Shown here in pieces: positions 48,415 to 60,399 of a stretch of DNA of 64,000 bases. Each line of letters begins with the position of its first letter. The first letter of the stretch is position 1. Below the pieces are notes generated by a model that worked only from the letters and a program-made list of their open reading frames with translations, did no database searches and was not told the origin of the DNA. The stretch spans positions 20,332,994 through 20,396,993 of the forward strand of contig NC_082693.1 in the NCBI RefSeq assembly GCF_949987515.2. The letters run 5' to 3'. The position numbers and the translations under genes were made by a program. Source of the DNA: Delphinus delphis. Taxonomy: Eukaryota > Chordata > Mammalia > Artiodactyla > Delphinidae.

Positions 48415-48689
48415 TATGGAAAAATGATTACCATTATATAATGCTGGTGGAGAAGACATTTTTTCTGTGTGAAATAAAGTCAGTCAGTTTTAGTGACAGT
48501 AACCCACCTTTATTAGTATATAGGTTCAGTGGTTGTAACTGAGATTGCAAATAACAGACTTACACAGGCTAGAAGTCTATTTCTCTGACATGTGATAGTC
48601 CTGTTATAGGTAGTTCTGGACCACTGTGCTGTCACTAACAGACACAAACATTGTCCTTCAATGTTCTGGTCTGGAATCCCTAAGGCAGT

Positions 48690-48845
48690 AGTTCCCAAAT
48701 TCTGTTGCACATTGGGTCACTTGGAGACTTTTTAAAACACTGATGTCTGGTTTCACCCCCAGACATTCTGATTTGACTGGTCCACAGTGTAACCTGGGCA
48801 TTATGACTTTTTAAAAGCTCCCTGGGTAATCCTAATGTGCAGCAA
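48690..48845 (-). mobile_element. MER5A-like DNA transposon remnant
   Basis: Order cacttggagactttttaaaa ... cacccccagacattctgatt ... aagctccctgggtaatcc fits MER5A reversed. Non-coding. Confidence 0.55.
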
Positions 48846-49174
48846 ACTAATCCAACTTTTCAGAAGGCCAATTGACTATATCAAAATGCAAAGATGTGTT
48901 TTAAAGTTAGTCTTTGGCTAAATTTCCACTGTACATAATGCATCCTAAGGAAAAGTTTAAGAATGTGACCAAAGATTGAAATAAAGTGGTGTTCATCTCA
49001 GAGTTGTTTATGATAGCCATAAATTGGAAATAACCTATGGTAGAAGCTGCTGGATCTTCAGCAAAATCTGTTTCCTGGACACACAGCTGGATGACATTTC
49101 CCAGCCTCTTCTGCTGGTAGAGATGATTATAGGACTGCATCTCTGGGTGATGGAATGTTAGCAGAAGCGATACC

Positions 49175-49331
49175 ACTCAATACTCTGTAATGACCTATAT
49201 GGGGAAGGACTCTGAAAAGGGATGGATACATGTATATGCATAACTGAATCACTTTGCTGCACACCTGAAACGAACACAACATTGTACATCAACTATACTC
49301 CAATATAAAATAAAAATTAAATTAAAAAAAA
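49175..49331 (+). mobile_element. 5'-truncated L1 3' UTR with TSD
   Basis: Reads aatactctgtaatgaccta ... ctgaatcactttgctgcac ... ctatactccaatataaaa. Flanked by agaagcgata at 49163 and agaagtgata at 49332. Confidence 0.85.
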
Positions 49332-49344
49332 AGAAGTGATACAA

Positions 49345-50200
49345 ACAGCCTCAAGTTCTTGTCCCTAACTACCTCCTGAGTGATCCTTCATGCTCTCTTG
49401 TCCTGATGTTGGTGAGATACAAGGAATCCAGTGAAGAAACCCAAAGCCCTAGACGATGATAAAGCTACTAGAGGAAGAAGCCTGGGTCCTTCCCTGGAAC
49501 AACCATGTGGAAGACCATCCTGACTAGGAACATTGTGCTTCATGTGAGCAAGAATTAACTTTTACCAAAATTTTAGGATACAGAAGCCAGGGTTGACCCT
49601 AATACAAAATTTAGATGTCCAATAGTAGAGAAATTTGTTAAAGAATCTGAAGTGACTTTCTGGCAACATAGACTTCCTTTGAATGACTTATCGATCACAA
49701 TCTGGGCAGTCGCTAAACCGGAATAGATATAAAAGCGTGTATTTCTGTTCTACTTTATTATCATCAATTTGTATACCAGGCTATTAAATGAATGCACTAC
49801 CGTTCACTTAACTGCACCCTTTGAGGTCATTCTGCTTCACATCTGTTTTTGACACAATAAGAGGTAACCAAAAAAAGAGGTGCAGAGGGTAAAGTTACCC
49901 GTAACTAAATCCTTTAAAAATAAAATGACACATTCTGATCAGTAATTTGTCATGGAATCATAGAAGTGGAGAGTTAAGGTGAATTAAGTGTTGGTGAAGC
50001 CAGTAACCCAGATGGCCTAAATCCCAGCCACAACATTCCATCAAGGAGTCATTCATTTTTTTCTTTGAACACCTCCAATTATGGGGACTCAAAGAACATA
50101 GAATAAAAGGCAGCTTAGGGTTTTTGTGTCCATTTGTTTGTTTTTGTGGAGCTAATAACAAAGAAAAAAAGAGAAAAGTAGGCAAGAAGAAAAGCTCGCA
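49345..50200. other. Unique non-coding DNA
   Basis: No named repeat or exon recognised. Confidence 0.45.
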
Positions 50201-50204
50201 TTTA

Positions 50205-50335
50205 TTGAACGCCCATTGACTGGGCCCTGGTAGAGCACATCCATACATATTATTTTGTTTCATCTTCACAGCAACCCTGTAGGGTTGATGTGCCCATTTT
50301 TCAGAGGAATTGAAGCTCATAGGGTTGAAATAATT
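50205..50335 (-). repeat. MIR fragment (antisense)
   Basis: Order gcatttattgaacgccc ... tcatcttcacagcaaccctg ... catttttcagaggaattgaa is the reverse of the MIR 3' half. Confidence 0.5.
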
Positions 50336-50559
50336 GATACATCTGCCAAGTTCATGTATCTGCCAAAGCAACAGAGACAGTGCTTATCCCACCAGAGCAT
50401 GCTACCTCCTGAACCTTAAAAGGAGGAAGTAGTAAAAGGCAGAGGAGAAAAGAGATTTGGCTAGTGATTGGCCAGCTGACATTTAACATTTGTTTCACAG
50501 GAGAACTGGGCAAAATAGCATCATGGTAGGCACTTGGTTGCTAGAATTAAAACCCTAGG

Positions 50560-50780
50560 GGCTTCCCTGGTGGCGCAGTGGTTGAGAGTCCACCTGCCGA
50601 TGCAGGGGACGCGGGTTCGTGCCCCGGTTTGGGAGGATCCCACGTGCTGCGGAGCGGCTGGGCCCGTGAGCCATGGCCGCTGAGCCTGCGCGAGCGGAGC
50701 CTGTGCTCTGCTACGGGAGAGGTTACGGCAGTGAGAGGCCCGTGTACCGCAAAAAAAAAAAAAAAAAAAAAAAAATTGAT
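50560..50780 (+). mobile_element. CHR short-form SINE with TSD
   Basis: Reads ggcttccctggtggcgc ... gcccgtgtaccgc plus about 25 A. Perfect 16-bp TSD gaattaaaaccctagg at 50544-50559 and 50781-50796. Confidence 0.95.
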
Positions 50781-50799
50781 GAATTAAAACCCTAGGATG

Positions 50800-50985
50800 T
50801 GTATCCAGCTTCCTCTGTTCCCTAGCAGTATCGCCTTGGGAAAGTTTCCTAACATCTCTAGGCCTTAGCTTTCCTATCTGTACAATGGAATAATATATGA
50901 TAGCTACGTCCTGTCATTATACTGAGGATGGTTTGAGACGATGCACATAAAGTGCTTTGCATGATGTTTCACAGATAATGGGTAA
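50800..50985 (+). repeat. MIR
   Basis: Order gccttgggaaagtttcctaa ... ggccttagctttcctatctg ... acaatggaataat ... cacataaagtgctttgcat follows the MIR body and 3' half. Confidence 0.55.
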
Positions 50986-51430
50986 AAGGTACAGGGTTTG
51001 GTGCTCAGACAAGGGAGGGGTGGCAATAGTTGCATCAGTTGAGAAATTAAAACACTTCAGGGTGTGTGCAGTTTTCTCAGAGACATATTTCATAACTATA
51101 TATGAAAGTGATGTAAATGCATATTAAAGTTTTAAAATAGTATATATTTTTTTCAAGTTCATATAATTCTCATCAAGCAAAAATTCTGAAATATTCTGGG
51201 CTTTGTATGTGAGTGTGATGTGATTGGTGTGTGCTTTGAAATCCATCTCTAGCCATCATCAGGAATTTTACTTGGTACTGTTCACTCTCCTTCCCTAATT
51301 CCTTCGACTCACAACATAGAATCTATGGTCTCTAGTCATTAAACACAGGGGAAAAACCTAATAGTTTCATTAAATGACAGAAACCATTACTTTAGCATAG
51401 TGATCTTAGCTTTTAAGTACACTTGACTCA

Positions 51431-51793
51431 CGACTTTCCTGGTGGCGCAGTGGTTAAGAATCCGCCTGCCAATGCAGGGAACACAGGTTCAAGCCCCGGT
51501 CTGGGAAGATCTCACATGCCTCGGAACAACTAAGCCCATACACCACGACTACTGAGCCTGCGCTCTAGAGCCTGCAAGTCACAGCTACTGAGTCTGCGGG
51601 CCACAACTACTGAAGCTTGCACACCTAGAGCCCGTGCTCCACAACAAGAGAAGCCACCACAATGAGAAGCCCGCGTACCGCAACAAAGAGTAGCCCCTGC
51701 TCGACGCCCCTGCTCTTCACAACTAGAGAAAGCCTGTGTGCAGTAACAAAGACCCAATGCAGCCAAAAATTGATTAATTAATTTTTTTAAAAA
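51431..51793 (+). mobile_element. CHR long-form SINE with TSD
   Basis: Reads cgactttcctggtggcgc ... cccaatgcagccaaaa. TSD agtacacttgactca at 51416-51430, and agtacacctgactca at 51794-51808. An extra tgctcgacgcccctgctc unit near 51709 suggests a small internal duplication. Confidence 0.93.
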
Positions 51794-51809
51794 AGTACAC
51801 CTGACTCAG

Positions 51810-52375
51810 ATTTTGAATATTATGTCAAGCAAATTAAATACTCCTTCTGTTTTCGGAACATATTAGTATAAATGACAAACATAAACAAGGTCACATAGAT
51901 ATATAGAAATCTGTTCAAAGAAAAACCAAGGAGCTTTCTTCAGTGTTTCCATTGTGTAATTATATGCATGCAATGATTTCATTGCTGAGAGAAAAGTAAA
52001 GGACTGTGTTTCTAATTGGGAATATTTTCAGCTCAATTCCAGTTACCTATGAGAATCAGGAAGAGATGGAATGCAAAACGGAAAGAAGTGTCCTGGTGAG
52101 CTGGGAAAGAAAGGCATTTGGAACTTTGTGCTGCTGCTGAGGAATTAAACAGGAAAATATGTAGAGTTGAGGAGAGCTATTCAACTGAGAGAATGGTAGT
52201 GGTTTAAAAATAAAGTACTGGAACTCTTTTAGCAAATAAAATCCAATGGCACTCCAATGTATAAACAAGCTAAAAATGGAATTGCTTTGTTTGAAGCAGG
52301 GTATGTAGAACTTCCTCCAATAACCCTCTCCTCTGTTGAAATGTTAGTATCTTCAGACCACAGGATGGGGATCAG
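51810..52375. other. Unique non-coding DNA
   Basis: No named repeat. The 70-codon minus frame at 52056-52268 has no recognised motif. Confidence 0.45.
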
Positions 52376-52379
52376 TATC

Positions 52380-52500
52380 TATCGGAATGCATGATAATCA
52401 CCTGGGGATGCTTGTTAAAGATGCAGATGTCTGGGTCCCATCCTCAGATTCTGATTCAGTAGGTCTGATGTGGGACGTGGGGATGCTTATTACTGAAATG
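52380..52500 (-). mobile_element. MER5A-like DNA transposon remnant
   Basis: Order gataatcacctggggatgc, ttgttaaagatgcagatg, tctgattcagtaggtctg is the reverse of MER5A. Confidence 0.6.
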
Positions 52501-52847
52501 TCCTCCTAGAGACTGGAGTGTACAGTGAGGTCTGGAAGTGCTAATAAAGCTACCCCAGTACAGTCTCTCTAAGCTAAGGTTGTTAAATAAATTCTACAAA
52601 TAAGGTACCTCTCCAGGCTTTCAACAAAATAGAGCCTTGCTTTAGGTTGTTGCGGCTGGCAGAAAGGACAGACTGTTGCTCTATTTTGCCTTAACAGAAT
52701 AATGGAAGCAATGGAAAAGGTTAACATTATACAGTTAAGGGATGGTCAAAGGTTGGCCTGAGGATTTGTCAAAGATGAAAAGAAAATACAAGAGCACTTG
52801 AAGACAGCGGAATAGCATCCCATCTCCACTCTGTAGCAGTCACTACA

Positions 52848-52955
52848 GAGAGTGGCTAAAAGCATAGGCTCTGGAGTTCAGTTCTTGAACTTGAATTCAT
52901 GCTTTTTTTTGCTTAGCTGTTTGACCCTGGCCAAGTTATTTAATCAGGAAGTACA
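52848..52955 (+). repeat. MIR 5' half
   Basis: Order gagtggctaaaagcatagg, ctctggagttcagttc ... agctgtttgaccctggccaa matches the tRNA-related and core part of MIR. Confidence 0.55.
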
Positions 52956-52959
52956 GGGA

Positions 52960-53810
52960 TCACAGGAAAACTTCCACTGGGGATCTTCAGCCACCTGTGG
53001 CACCGCAGTGGGTAACTCCCAGCAGGACCCCAGAAGACAGAGGAAGCCACCCCATGGATGATCCCAGCTGCCACTGAAAAATAACGGCTCTCCTTTTGTG
53101 CACCCTCCAAACCTCATGGGAATGTCTACCATTTAGCAGAATCTAATCCAGAAACATATTGGAGAGGGATTCTGAGAACAGTATTTCTGGAGTTCGTCCC
53201 TGCAGGAGGAAAATGTTTAAGGGGACATGAGTGAAGCTGAGTTGCTGACAGACAATCCAGTGTACCCATACCTGTTCCCCATGTTTCAAAGTCTTCTGAT
53301 TCTGCTCACTCACCCTCCCTGTTCCTTCCTGCTGGTTCTCCCCAGCCTATTAAGAGTCCAGAATTTGCCACAGCCAAATGTTTGCACATTGCCTACCATA
53401 AATATGAATGTCACAAAACTCTGGCAAGCATACAATGGGAAGCAAGAAATACCATACATATTAAGTTTTGCAAGGGCTTACTACCTGATTTCTATGAAGA
53501 TGACCTGATTTCTCTCAAGGCTCGTGGGCACATGGTAATTTCCTCAGCTAACTTACACAATATTATTTTACTCTTCTCAGGCAAAGGGAAGACCATTTTG
53601 AGAAAATGTTATAGCAACAGTGTCTTGGGTCACTTGAAATATGTGAGTCCATGGTTCCTTGACCATGTATAATTGGTACTAACTTAACTCACTCCTGTAC
53701 GCCCTACCCATCCTGCCCCATCATTACACAAATACACACCAAAGCAGTCATGTTTGGCAATGAAACAGACATTATTATTCTATACGGTTTATTAAAGTCC
53801 AGATCCTGAT
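52960..53810. other. Unique non-coding DNA
   Basis: Overlapping frames at 53227-53508 and 53382-53672 (93 and 96 codons) have no domain or splice support that I can see. Confidence 0.45.
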
Positions 53811-53812
53811 TT

Positions 53813-53829
53813 GTGTGTTTGTGTGTGTG

Positions 53830-53868
<39 letters not shown>
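53813..53868 (+). repeat. (GT)n microsatellite
   Basis: About 26 GT units with one gtttg and one gcatg interruption. Confidence 0.95.
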
Positions 53869-53870
<2 letters not shown>

Positions 53871-54544
53871 CGTTATCCATATCCTAAAATAAAATGGAGA
53901 TGTAGGTTTACCCGCAAGTAGATCCTTCCTATGAAAACTTTCCTAAGTTGAAATGGTGTAAAGTGAAGAAGCAATTACTGTAGAACACATCTTGCTAATG
54001 GATGAACAAAATATATTGAGATAAAGCACAGATGCTCACAGACACAGTTCAAAGCTATGGTGGCTTGATCCTGAGATGTTGCATGTATTTCCCTGGGAAG
54101 GAGCTTGGCGGGGCCACTCAAGCTACTAGACCTGTGATGCCTCTATAACAACTCCCTGCAAAACAAATGCTGATTGCTATTTTCACTTTTTTTCTGAAAG
54201 TGGAAACCCGTTTGGATTTCTGTCCATTAGCAAAAACAGGGACTAATGAGGGTCTTCCTTAAAAGCAGCATGGCTTAAAGCAAACTTTTGAAAAGCAGTG
54301 GATACCAGTGTAATTACACTGACATCCCATTCCTTTTGGAAGCAGATCGCTGTGCTTGCTGATACATAGTACTATGTACACTTTAGAAATACATCCAGGA
54401 ACTCACAAATCCATGTTAAATTTCTACATAGGTAGTAAGTTGGCAATTAAATCCTCGTGAGAAATAAATTCCCTATAGATATTTTAGAGTATAGACACAA
54501 CAAATAGATAAAACAAAACATAGCAGTATTAAAAAATAGCTTCA

Positions 54545-54712
54545 AATACACATTCATCCTGCAGTATCCATGGGGGATTGGTTCCAGAACCCTCCCTGGA
54601 TACCAGAATCCGCGGATACTCAAGTCCCCTGTATAAAATGGTTAGTAGTCGATCTTCCATTTGAGGGGATGCAGAACCTGTGGATACGGAGGGCCCACAG
54701 TACTTATGACCC
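54545..54712 (+). mobile_element. Tigger-like DNA transposon remnant
   Basis: Reads gtatccatgggggattgg, ttccagaaccctccctgg, ataccagaatccgcggatac ... ctgtggatacggagggcc. The ends are imperfect inverted copies, as expected for an internally deleted Tc1/mariner-type element. No transposase remains. Confidence 0.55.
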
Positions 54713-54719
54713 TGAACGT

Positions 54720-55190
54720 ACACAGTGCCCATGTGAAAAACTTCCAAGATATGTTTCTTTCTAAACTTTTCCGCTAAATATTTGAAAAATAGAAGGCACT
54801 TCTAGAGACATGTGCACATGGAGCCTAGACACAAAAACTGCTCAAAAAAATTATAATGTCATGTGAGATGTTTCAAATTGCTGCATCTAACTTAAAATAT
54901 TTAATAACTTTAAAATGACTCAAAGGCTGCATAATGAAACAATAAAAGAGAACACACCTATCGAAAAATCAGCTAGTGAGAGGAGGATTCAGAAGATAAA
55001 ATTCTTGTGAGCAACAGAGAGTATGTGTTAATTTTTAAATGTTTAACTTCTTAGAACAAGGAAAATTACAGCACTCTTCAATCAACTCAAGAAATACTTT
55101 TGTATGGAAATATGTTAATATAAATGTTTCAGACATTACATGAAATTTCTAAAAAAAAAAATTATCTTTTGTAAATTCTACTCTCTGAAA
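54720..55190. other. AT-rich non-coding DNA
   Basis: No named repeat and no gene. Confidence 0.45.
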
Positions 55191-55206
55191 TTTAAAAATG
55201 TAAGGG

Positions 55207-55469
55207 GGGACTTCCCTGGTGGCGCAGTGGATGGGACTCCGCACTCCCAATGTGGTGGGCCTGGGTTCGATCCCTGGTCAGTGAACTAGATCTCACATGC
55301 ATGCTGCAACTAAGAGTTCGCATGCCGCAACTAAGGAGCCCACGAGCTGCAGCTGAGGAGCTCGCCTGCTGCAATTAGGGAGCCCATGAGCTGCAACTAA
55401 GGAGACCGCCTGCTGCAGCTAAGACCCGGTGCAACCAAATAAAAAAATAAATCAAATTTAAATAAAAAT
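55207..55469 (+). mobile_element. CHR middle-form SINE with TSD
   Basis: Reads ggggacttccctggtggcgc, then gactccgcactcccaatg ... aagacccggtgcaaccaaat. A repeated unit (gagctgcagctgagg-like) makes it longer than its relatives. TSD aaaaatgtaagg at 55195-55206 and 55470-55481. Confidence 0.92.
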
Positions 55470-55484
55470 AAAAATGTAAGGAAA

Positions 55485-56270
55485 ATGAGAAGTAATCTAG
55501 TATAATACAGTAATGGGTGTGTCATACATATATAAATAGAAGAGTTCTTAAAAGCTCTGAGTTTAAGTTTTATGAAACAAATACTGCTTTAAATGAATAA
55601 GGGGGAAAACTAGCTCTTTTGGAGAAAACTATGGTTATGTTTTATGAAAAGAACAGTCATTTATTTATGTGGATTAAGAATCCACGGTTTGGATACTTAA
55701 GATTTTCTTAAAATAAAGTGAATCTATATCTGAGCATTCTCTTTTTCTAACATCTTTTAATAACCATTAAAGACAATGCAATAAATAAATTGGTTGTGTT
55801 AATATGATTCTTCACTATCTGAAGGTCTTTTGAGCGTGGAGAAGAATATTTATAACGCTTTGTGCTTTGTTTTATATATATATATTATATATACACACAC
55901 ATATATATTACATGAAATAAATATGATTTGGTAAGCACATTTTTCCTAAGTATTGACTATAATTTAATTTATTAAATTCCGTCCAATAATTTAAACTACA
56001 GTTACAAAGTGAACATAATTAATTCTTTGGATTATGGAAAATTTCTTAAGCAGCAGAAAAGCATAAAAATTCAGTAATTGTAAAATGTTCTATCATATTT
56101 CTATGTAAACATATTTTAAAATATGAAATACAATATTTATTTCTTAATTATTAATACATTTGTTCTAATGCCTTCCAAAGGTGTGGCACTGCTTATTTTG
56201 ACACCATCCCATGGTCTTAATGCTACCATATCTGAAATTAAAAAAATTTCATCTTAGAAAAAAAAAAAAG
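55485..56270. other. AT-rich non-coding DNA
   Basis: Includes a (TA)n/(CA)n stretch at about 55871-55910. No gene. Confidence 0.5.
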
Positions 56271-56292
56271 AAAGAAAGAAATACTGCTCCTT

Positions 56293-56634
56293 GGGCTTCC
56301 ATGGTGGCTCAGTGGTTAAGAATCCGCCTGCCAATGCAGGGGACATGGGTTTGAGCCCTGGTCCAGGAAGATCCCACATGCCATGGAGCAACGAAGCCCA
56401 TGCACCACAACTACTGAGCCTGCACTCTAGAGCCCATGAGCCACAACTACTGAAGCCCGCACACCTAGAGCCCATGCTCCGAAACAAGAGAAGCCACCGC
56501 AGTGAGAAGCCCGTGCACCACAATGAAGAGTAGCCCCCTCTCGCCGCAACTAGAGAAAGCCCACGTGCAGCAACAAAGACCCAATGCAGCCAAAAATAAA
56601 TAAATTAAATAAATAAAGAAGAAAAGAAAAGAAA
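56293..56634 (+). mobile_element. CHR long-form SINE with TSD
   Basis: Reads gggcttccatggtggctc ... cccaatgcagccaaaaataa, then an (AAAGA)n-like tail. Perfect 16-bp TSD agaaatactgctcctt at 56277-56292 and 56635-56650. Confidence 0.95.
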
Positions 56635-56997
56635 AGAAATACTGCTCCTTTGCGTTTAATCACTCCTTGCTTCAAGGAGATTGGTAATGACATTTTCTTC
56701 GGTCAAGTTGTCCTTGTTTCCATCCCAAAGGTTAAGCATTATCAGATCACTTTAGAGGTATAATTATATTCTTTACGAATTTGCTTTTTTTCCTTATTTT
56801 TTTACAGGCAGAGTAAGCTTATGCAATTTTGTATATGTAATGTCATCAAAATTTAGTTCAAAAATAATCAAATATTGAATCTTGTAAGTAAAATCATTTG
56901 TATAATACGGTATTTCAATTTTGAATGAATTCTCATTTATTTCTCCATCAACTGGGGCAATGGCTATTCCATAGCAGTGAACAAAATTTATACTTCT

Positions 56998-57210
56998 GGG
57001 CTTCCCTGGTGGCACAGTGGTGGGGAGTCCGCCTGCCGATGCAGGGGACACGGGTTCGTGCCCCGGTCCGGGAGGATCCCACATGCTGTGGAGCAGCTGG
57101 GCCCGTGAGCCGTGGCCGCTGAGCCTGCACGTCCGGAGCCTGTGCTCCGCGACGGGAGAGGCCACAGCAGTGAGAGGCCCGCTTACCACAAAAAAAAAAA
57201 AAAAAAAAAA
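56998..57210 (+). mobile_element. CHR short-form SINE with TSD
   Basis: Reads gggcttccctggtggcac ... gcccgcttaccac plus poly(A). Perfect 15-bp TSD aaaatttatacttct at 56983-56997 and 57211-57225. Confidence 0.95.
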
Positions 57211-57229
57211 AAAATTTATACTTCTTCGT

Positions 57230-58195
57230 AACCAAAGAGGAATCTCTAATCTTTTCTTAATAAAAATAATCAAATTAATCGGCCTCCTATTTATCGGCCT
57301 CCAGAAATTAATCAATGTTCCTGGTTTTTAGTTGAATATTTCTAAAACTCACTCATGATCCAGTTACTCATTAAAAAATGAAGGCAAAATTAAGGTCATT
57401 TGATGACAGAGATTATAAGCTTATAATCTTTGGGCTTGTTCAACACCTGGTATTCGAGTCAAAAAAGCAAGTGGAGAAAATAATATGCGCAGGGAAGATG
57501 CAGGGAGAGAAAAACACTAAGGAGAGAATATTCTTAATTTCCATAAGTAGACCCCTATATATCTCAAACACTCTCTTAGTGAAAACCCATTAGAAATAAT
57601 ACTTCTGTTTTGAAGTATTTATCAACAAAACTTGTGATTTATGGGCCAAGCATTCTGTATGAGAACTCACTCTCTCATTTTGCATGGAAGTAAAGAGTAA
57701 TTAGGTGAACACCTAAACATAGCCTAAACTAAGGAAAAATAAAAGTACCTCTCTTCGAAATCCATCAACCACCTTTTTGAAACATTCTTTTCACACGCTT
57801 GGCCCTGCCTCCTTCTTCTCTTGTTTCATTTCTCCTCTGCCCACTCTGGCATCCTCTTGTTCTTTCACACCATCTATGTGTGTTGCATATGACACCTTCC
57901 TGTATTCCCCGGTTTACTGCTGAGAATTTCACGTGAAACACCTGTTGCTCAGATGTCCAGTTTCTTTCTGTCTTAATCACTTCTCATTTAAGCCTTGGAA
58001 TCAAGGGAATTCACTTCAACTAACATGAAATTACAAAATCACATTGATAAAACCAGATCTGAACTTCTCTGCATTTCTTGAAGGAGGAAAAAATATGCAT
58101 ATACCTTAAATTAGAAGGCCCCCATATTCAATCCACTAACTATAATCATATCAGTTATCTCCCATGACATATTAAGGTTGCCAGGTCAATATTAT
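57230..58195. other. Unique non-coding DNA
   Basis: No named repeat and no supported exon. Confidence 0.45.
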
Positions 58196-58209
58196 ATAAG
58201 AAATAAGCT

Positions 58210-58460
58210 TGGGGACTTTCCTGGTGGTCCAGTGGTTAAGAACCCACCTTCCAATGCAGGGGACGTGGGTTCAATCCCTGGTTAGGGAACTAAGATCCCA
58301 CATGCCGCGGGGCAACTAAGCCTGCACGTCGCAACTACTGAGCCCTCGTGCTCAAGAGCTCACATGCTCTGAAGCCCGCGTGCCACAACTAGAGAAGTCC
58401 GAGTGCTGCAATGAAGAAGAACCCGCGTGCCACAATGAAGACCCAGCGCAGCCAAAAAAA
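58210..58460 (+). mobile_element. CHR SINE, intermediate form, with TSD
   Basis: Reads ggggactttcctggtggtcc ... aagacccagcgcagcc plus A tail. It carries the long-form 3' end but is shorter in the middle. TSD aagaaataagct at 58198-58209 and 58461-58472. Confidence 0.92.
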
Positions 58461-58762
58461 AAGAAATAAGCTCAACAAGTGTTCCAATATTCTGAGGAAG
58501 TCAGAAATCTCAGGGAAGTTATCCATCCAGCTATATACTACTAGACTACAGCTGTAAATCTACGTAATCTAAGAAGCATTTCCAAATTAATTCTACCCAT
58601 TCCTAACAAGATAAGGTAATATTTGATTCCCTCTTCCAGCTTCCCCATATTAAGTCATAAATTTCTTGAGGAAAGGACAACATTTTCTATGAATAGACTG
58701 TAAGAATTCTGAGGGATTTGCAGTCAAGGACTAGGCTTCAAAGAGAGAAAAAGAACTTTCAG

Positions 58763-58942
58763 AGACTTCCCTGGTGGTCCAGTGGCTAAGACTCCACACT
58801 CCCAATGCAGTGGGCCTGGGTTCGATTCCTGGCAGGGGAACTAGATCCTGCAGGCATGCCGTAACCAAGAAGTCTGCATGCCGTAACTAAGATCCCTCGT
58901 GCTGCAACTAAGACCTGGCGCAGCCTAAATAAATAAATAAAT
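58763..58942 (+). mobile_element. CHR middle-form SINE, possible start of a transducing unit
   Basis: Reads agacttccctggtggtcc ... gactccacactcccaatgc ... gacctggcgcagcctaaat, then (aaat)n. Its 5' flank agaaaaagaactttcag (58746-58762) does not recur exactly at its own 3' end, where only aaaaagaaactacag is found. It does recur perfectly at 59460-59476. Confidence 0.92.
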
Positions 58943-59459
58943 AAAAAGAAACTACAGTGCAGAGTTCCTTGTGGAGGCAGAAGAGGGCAGAGAACCCACA
59001 ATATCAACCAACAAGAGAGAGCTAACAATGGACATCTGCCAAAGTAGAGAGCAATCAGTATCCAAAACGCAGCCCTGGAAGAAAGACCAAAATGTCCAGT
59101 AGTAACAATCCCAGCAGGAATATCCAGAACAACTAACAGCAATGAGTAAATGCTTTACATAAATGAACTCATAGAATCCTCACAACCACAAATCACTATT
59201 AAAATAAAGTCATTAAGGGCTTCCCTGGTGGCGCAGTGGTTGAGAGTCCGCCTGCCGATGCAGGGGACACGGGTTCGTGCCCCAGTCCAGGAAGATCCCA
59301 CATGCCGCAGAGCAGATGGGCCCGTGAACCATGGCCGCTGAGCCTGCGCGTCCGGAGCCTGTGCTCCGCAACGGGAGAGGCCACAGCAGTGAGAGGCCCG
59401 CGTACCGCAAAAAAAATAAAATAAAAAATAAAGTCATTAAAATAAAATTATTATTAAAA
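58943..59459 (+). other. Candidate 3'-transduced flank carrying a later SINE
   Basis: Non-SINE sequence (58943-59200), part of it an antisense MIR-like piece (aatgctttacataaatgaac, then atagaatcctcacaacc), followed by an A-rich end at 59441-59460. Together with the preceding SINE it is enclosed by a perfect 17-bp direct repeat. It contains the younger SINE at 59217. Confidence 0.55.
59217..59424 (+). mobile_element. CHR short-form SINE with TSD
   Basis: Reads gggcttccctggtggcgc ... gcccgcgtaccgc plus an A-rich tail. Perfect 16-bp TSD aaaataaagtcattaa at 59201-59216 and 59425-59440. Confidence 0.95.
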
Positions 59460-59479
59460 AGAAAAAGAACTTTCAGGAA

Positions 59480-60160
59480 AGTCACTGATTGGGAGGTGTG
59501 AAGATATCCAGCATGAGCAATATTCCTTTGTGTTGGGTAGAAACAAATCAGATCTCAAAGCTAATTTAAGACAGGAAGAAGAGGTCTGCATGTCTTTTGG
59601 AAAATAAAAAAGTAATTGTGTCCACGTCAACAAAACCAAGCCTATGCAAAGTCTGATATGAAGAATAATCTGGGGGTGATCCTGGTAGCTGAAATCAATG
59701 AGGACCTCCAATCACTGGAGACAGGACACGTTTTAAGTGTTAAGTGAAAGGAGTAAGGGTTGGAAAGTGCGTTTTATCAGGAAATGTATGCTCAAGTTAT
59801 GCAAGCCATGAAAATGAGATTATTTTAGGAAAGCCAAAATAAGGACATGATAAAAGTGAAAAGAACAGGGGTTGCCTGGAAAGGCTGCAGAATAAAACAC
59901 TAGTTTAAACTCTTACGGAGGAAGATACAGAAACTGTACTCCATAAAAGTATTCATCTTCCCCACATTAAAGAACGAATCTTTCTCTACCAAAGGACAGA
60001 TTTTGTATGAGGACAGATTTTGCTCTTTTAAGAGAACAATATTACTCCTTTACCTTTAAAAAGCCCAAAATATTGAGCTGTGATACAATTCCAGTTGTAC
60101 TAAGCATGGCTTAGTATGCTGCTTCAAGTGCAAGCTTTTAGGAGCTTACCTTCAAAACCA
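59480..60160. other. Unique non-coding DNA
   Basis: No named repeat or supported exon. Confidence 0.45.
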
Positions 60161-60178
60161 AACTAAATGAATCTAGTA

Positions 60179-60382
60179 TCCGCCTGCCAACGCAGAGGAC
60201 ACGGGTTCAAGTCCTGGTCCGGGAAGATCCCACATGCTGCGGAGCAGCTAAGCCCCTGCGCCACAAGTACTGAAGCCCGCACACCTAGAGCCCGTGCTCA
60301 GCAGCAAGAGAAGCCACTGCAATGAGAAGCCCATGCACTGCAACGAAGACCCAACGCAGCCAAAAATAAATAAATACATAAA
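60179..60382 (+). mobile_element. 5'-truncated CHR long-form SINE with TSD
   Basis: Starts directly at tccgcctgccaacgcag; the usual first 30 or so bases including the A box are absent. Box B (ggttcaagtcc) and the 3' end (cccaacgcagccaaaaataa) remain. Perfect TSD taaatgaatctagta at 60164-60178 and 60383-60397. Confidence 0.93.
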
Positions 60383-60399
60383 TAAATGAATCTAGTAAA

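Noticed and set aside
56794..57315. 173-codon minus-strand open frame
   Set aside because: The middle is the short-form SINE translated, including a run of Phe from poly(A). Ends are AT-rich unique DNA without similarity.
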